NCBI GenBank assembly: GCA_001805965.1
Contig: MHHG01000051.1
Span: forward strand, 1 to 32,564
Source: Omnitrophica WOR_2 bacterium RIFOXYA2_FULL_38_17
Lineage (GTDB): Bacteria > Omnitrophota > Gorgyraeia > Zapsychrales > Zapsychraceae
Direction: 5' to 3'
Length of the DNA: 32,564 bases
Position numbers and translations under genes: made by a program. This document shows, piece by piece, positions 30,698-32,564 of the stretch; position 1 is the stretch's first letter, and each line of letters opens with the position of its first letter. The notes under the pieces were generated by a model that ran no database searches, was not told where the DNA came from, and saw nothing but the letters and a program-made list of their open reading frames with translations.

Positions 30698-32564
30698 TTA
30701 TTTGGCACTTAGCAAAATTTTCCTTGAGGCATGGTTGGGGCCTTCTAGTTCTTCTTGTTTAACCCCTAACAATAAAGGCAAGTTTAGAACAGGTTGCATG
30801 TTTATTATAACCGGAATAAATCCGTCAATATCCTGCCGCATCATCTCAATTTGTTCGGAAGTAAAATCAAAACTAAAACAAGCTGGATTGCTAGCATCTT
30901 CTAAACAGTCAACACCGTTCTTTCCGCGAACCTCAAAATCCATTTGTGATGAATCAAGGGCAATACCACCAACCTTGGAGCTGTCTTCTTCCACTGCAGG
31001 GAATTGGTTATTAGAAGAATCTGCGAGTTCAAAACCTTCCGGCAAGCCCTTTTTCGTAAATATAAAAATATCCTCCTCAGGTCCGGTCTCTTTGATAAAG
31101 TCCGTAAAAGGATAATCAACAAGCCCTTTTGTTAACTGTCCGGTATAATTGAATCCCACATTGCTGAGAGCCTGTTTGATCACTGCAACTTTCTCAGGCA
31201 CCCTGCGCTCTTTATGATTCAATCTAAGCAAAATAATTCCATTAGAAGAACTTAATATATTTGCTTCTTCTGCAACTTCTTGAATATCTTCAAGCTGCGG
31301 CGCATTTAAAAATATGACATCATACTCATGCGCCCTTGAACCATCTTCTTTTTTCATTGATGCTAAATTCCTTGCGTACTGGACCCTATCATTACCGACC
31401 CTTTCTTTATCCTCCAGCTCAAACATAGTATATGCATTAATAGTAAATGGTTTCTCTATATTCAAAACCTTTAGATAAGATATGTCCATCGCATGAGCAT
31501 ATTCAACAACTTCATCAAACCCGCTATTTGCCATGATCAAATCCTGCAAAAAATTACCATTGCTTCCAAGGTCCATAAACCTAAGTCTCTGCCCCTCTTT
31601 AATTCCCAGAAATCCCCTTAAAAATTCAATGGTGCTCATATACTTGAAACCCTTGTTTTGCATAAGCCATTTAAAATCTACATTACTTGATATGCTATTT
31701 TGCACCTTTACATCTGTTATCACATCAACTGTCTCTGCAACTTCTTCTGATGCTCTGGCATCCTTGTATTGCCTGGCCTTATCATAAATATATTGTTTTA
31801 CTTCTCTCAATCCAGCCGATTCCCATTGTTCCGGGAACATTTGGTCCCTTAAATATTCAGCTGCCTCAAATGAACTATCAAATTTTTCTAAAATATCAAA
31901 GTCTACCATAAGCGCTAGCTCTTCTCCTTGAGGCCCTAGTTTGCCAATTCTAATATTTTTTGGCCAAAAATCATAGAAAGCCATCTTAGCCTCAAGCATT
32001 CGGTCCACCAATTCTTTTATCAATGCAACAGCTTTTTCTTTATCTCCTTCAGCTATATTATCTGCATCATAACCTTCAAGATAGCGTACTTGAAAGAAGT
32101 CCTGATAATGAATCACTCCTTTTGATACAACTTCAAATCTCCCCTTCTTTATTACCTCGGGGATAACTTTCGCTTTGTGCGCTTCAGCAAAATTATTTAA
32201 AGGTTGGTCTAAAACTTTATTACTGAACCTGTGTTTAAGCAAACGCAAAATGATCCCATATTCACGAGCAATGTAAATAAAGTTATTTCCGTTTCCCTTA
32301 ACCTCCATTAATTCAAATTTAATACGATGACCTGTTGAAGGGTCCACATAGGAAAGATCCTGATTAGATTGATCAAACTGAAAACCTTTATCATCAAGGA
32401 TAGGAATAATTTTTCCATCTATTTGAGAGTGATAACTTTCAGCAGTTATCACCATAGTAGTTTCAACATTCAGGGCAACAGAATTTAACATAGCTTTGTC
32501 AACTTTTCCTCCTTCACTACTGGAGCCATCTCTCAATTTCGCCTGATACCATTCACCCAGAACT
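30698..32564 (-). CDS. Omnitrophota-type multidomain protein (kinase-like + methyltransferase-like), N-terminus beyond window
   Basis: The frame is open through base 32564, so the N-terminus is missing; the visible TTG at 32536 is not a likely start because codons reading VLGEWYQAKL precede it. Of more than 620 residues seen, the first part (about 30-260) has YDFWPKN and VDFD motifs like the catalytic loops of APH/protein-kinase-like folds. The middle (about 300-480) has FMDLGSNGNFLQDL, a SAM-methyltransferase-like glycine loop, and VIFLNAP. The C-terminus has GGIALDSSQMDFEV and DGFIPVIINMQPVLNLPLLL. The terminal module is one I recognise from many Candidatus Omnitrophota proteins; its function is unknown. 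GGKVDKAML also belongs to that group. Confidence 0.8.
   Translation of the reverse strand, partial: VLGEWYQAKLRDGSSSEGGKVDKAMLNSVALNVETTMVITAESYHSQIDGKIIPILDDKGFQFDQSNQDLSYVDPSTGHRIKFELMEVKGNGNNFIYIAREYGIILRLLKHRFSNKVLDQPLNNFAEAHKAKVIPEVIKKGRFEVVSKGVIHYQDFFQVRYLEGYDADNIAEGDKEKAVALIKELVDRMLEAKMAFYDFWPKNIRIGKLGPQGEELALMVDFDILEKFDSSFEAAEYLRDQMFPEQWESAGLREVKQYIYDKARQYKDARASEEVAETVDVITDVKVQNSISSNVDFKWLMQNKGFKYMSTIEFLRGFLGIKEGQRLRFMDLGSNGNFLQDLIMANSGFDEVVEYAHAMDISYLKVLNIEKPFTINAYTMFELEDKERVGNDRVQYARNLASMKKEDGSRAHEYDVIFLNAPQLEDIQEVAEEANILSSSNGIILLRLNHKERRVPEKVAVIKQALSNVGFNYTGQLTKGLVDYPFTDFIKETGPEEDIFIFTKKGLPEGFELADSSNNQFPAVEEDSSKVGGIALDSSQMDFEVRGKNGVDCLEDASNPACFSFDFTSEQIEMMRQDIDGFIPVIINMQPVLNLPLLLGVKQEELEGPNHASRKILLSAK

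Overview
The window is about 32.6 kb of AT-rich, single-chromosome-like DNA from a two-membrane bacterium: there is an outer-membrane porin, several Sec signal peptides and a Gram-negative style Pho regulon. The best taxonomic hint is the partial protein at the right edge. It ends in a module (GGI...; DGFIPVIINMQPVLNLPLLLG) that I recognise from long proteins of Candidatus Omnitrophota. The assignment is an inference from that module plus the mosaic of Omnitrophota-like families; no rRNA or marker gene is present.

Layout, left to right. 1-660: 5' part of a radical SAM gene, a palindromic repeat and tRNA-Ala(CGC), all read leftwards. 697-1624: a slipin gene preceded by an unusually structured, unexplained leader. 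1748-15253 (minus strand): a near-complete phosphate regulon, read right to left as phoB-phoR, two small ORFs, porin, pstS2-pstC2-pstA2-pstB3-phoU2, then pstS1-pstC1-pstA1-pstB1-pstB2-phoU1. Three promoters carry direct 11-bp repeats typical of PhoB boxes, each with a -10 element exactly 6 bp downstream. 15272-19210: alcohol dehydrogenase, DUF502 membrane protein, an uncharacterised 307-aa protein, a small membrane protein and a DUF4380-like protein. 19275-25748 (minus): a signalling cluster with a FixL-like kinase built on a Cys-less LOV domain, a FixJ-like regulator, a lone receiver, an 83-aa orphan, a B12-type radical SAM protein, a 60-aa orphan and a diguanylate cyclase ending in a clear terminator. 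25876-30550: a TPR gene remnant, a GlgA/GlgM-type glycosyltransferase with a leaderless-looking promoter, a GH26-like hydrolase and a Ser/Thr kinase with nine TPRs. Dispersed GGGGACTGTCCCC palindromes sit at these gene borders and supply the C-terminal codons of two genes. 30698-end: the Omnitrophota-type multidomain protein.

The observation I rate highest is the tandem PstB1/PstB2 pair. PstB1 keeps the LSGGQ signature but has lost the Q-loop Gln and the H-loop His. PstB2 keeps Q and H but has lost the signature (LSLEQ). The defects are complementary, which predicts an obligate heterodimer with one canonical and one degenerate ATP site. It sits beside a second Pst system whose single PstB is fully canonical.
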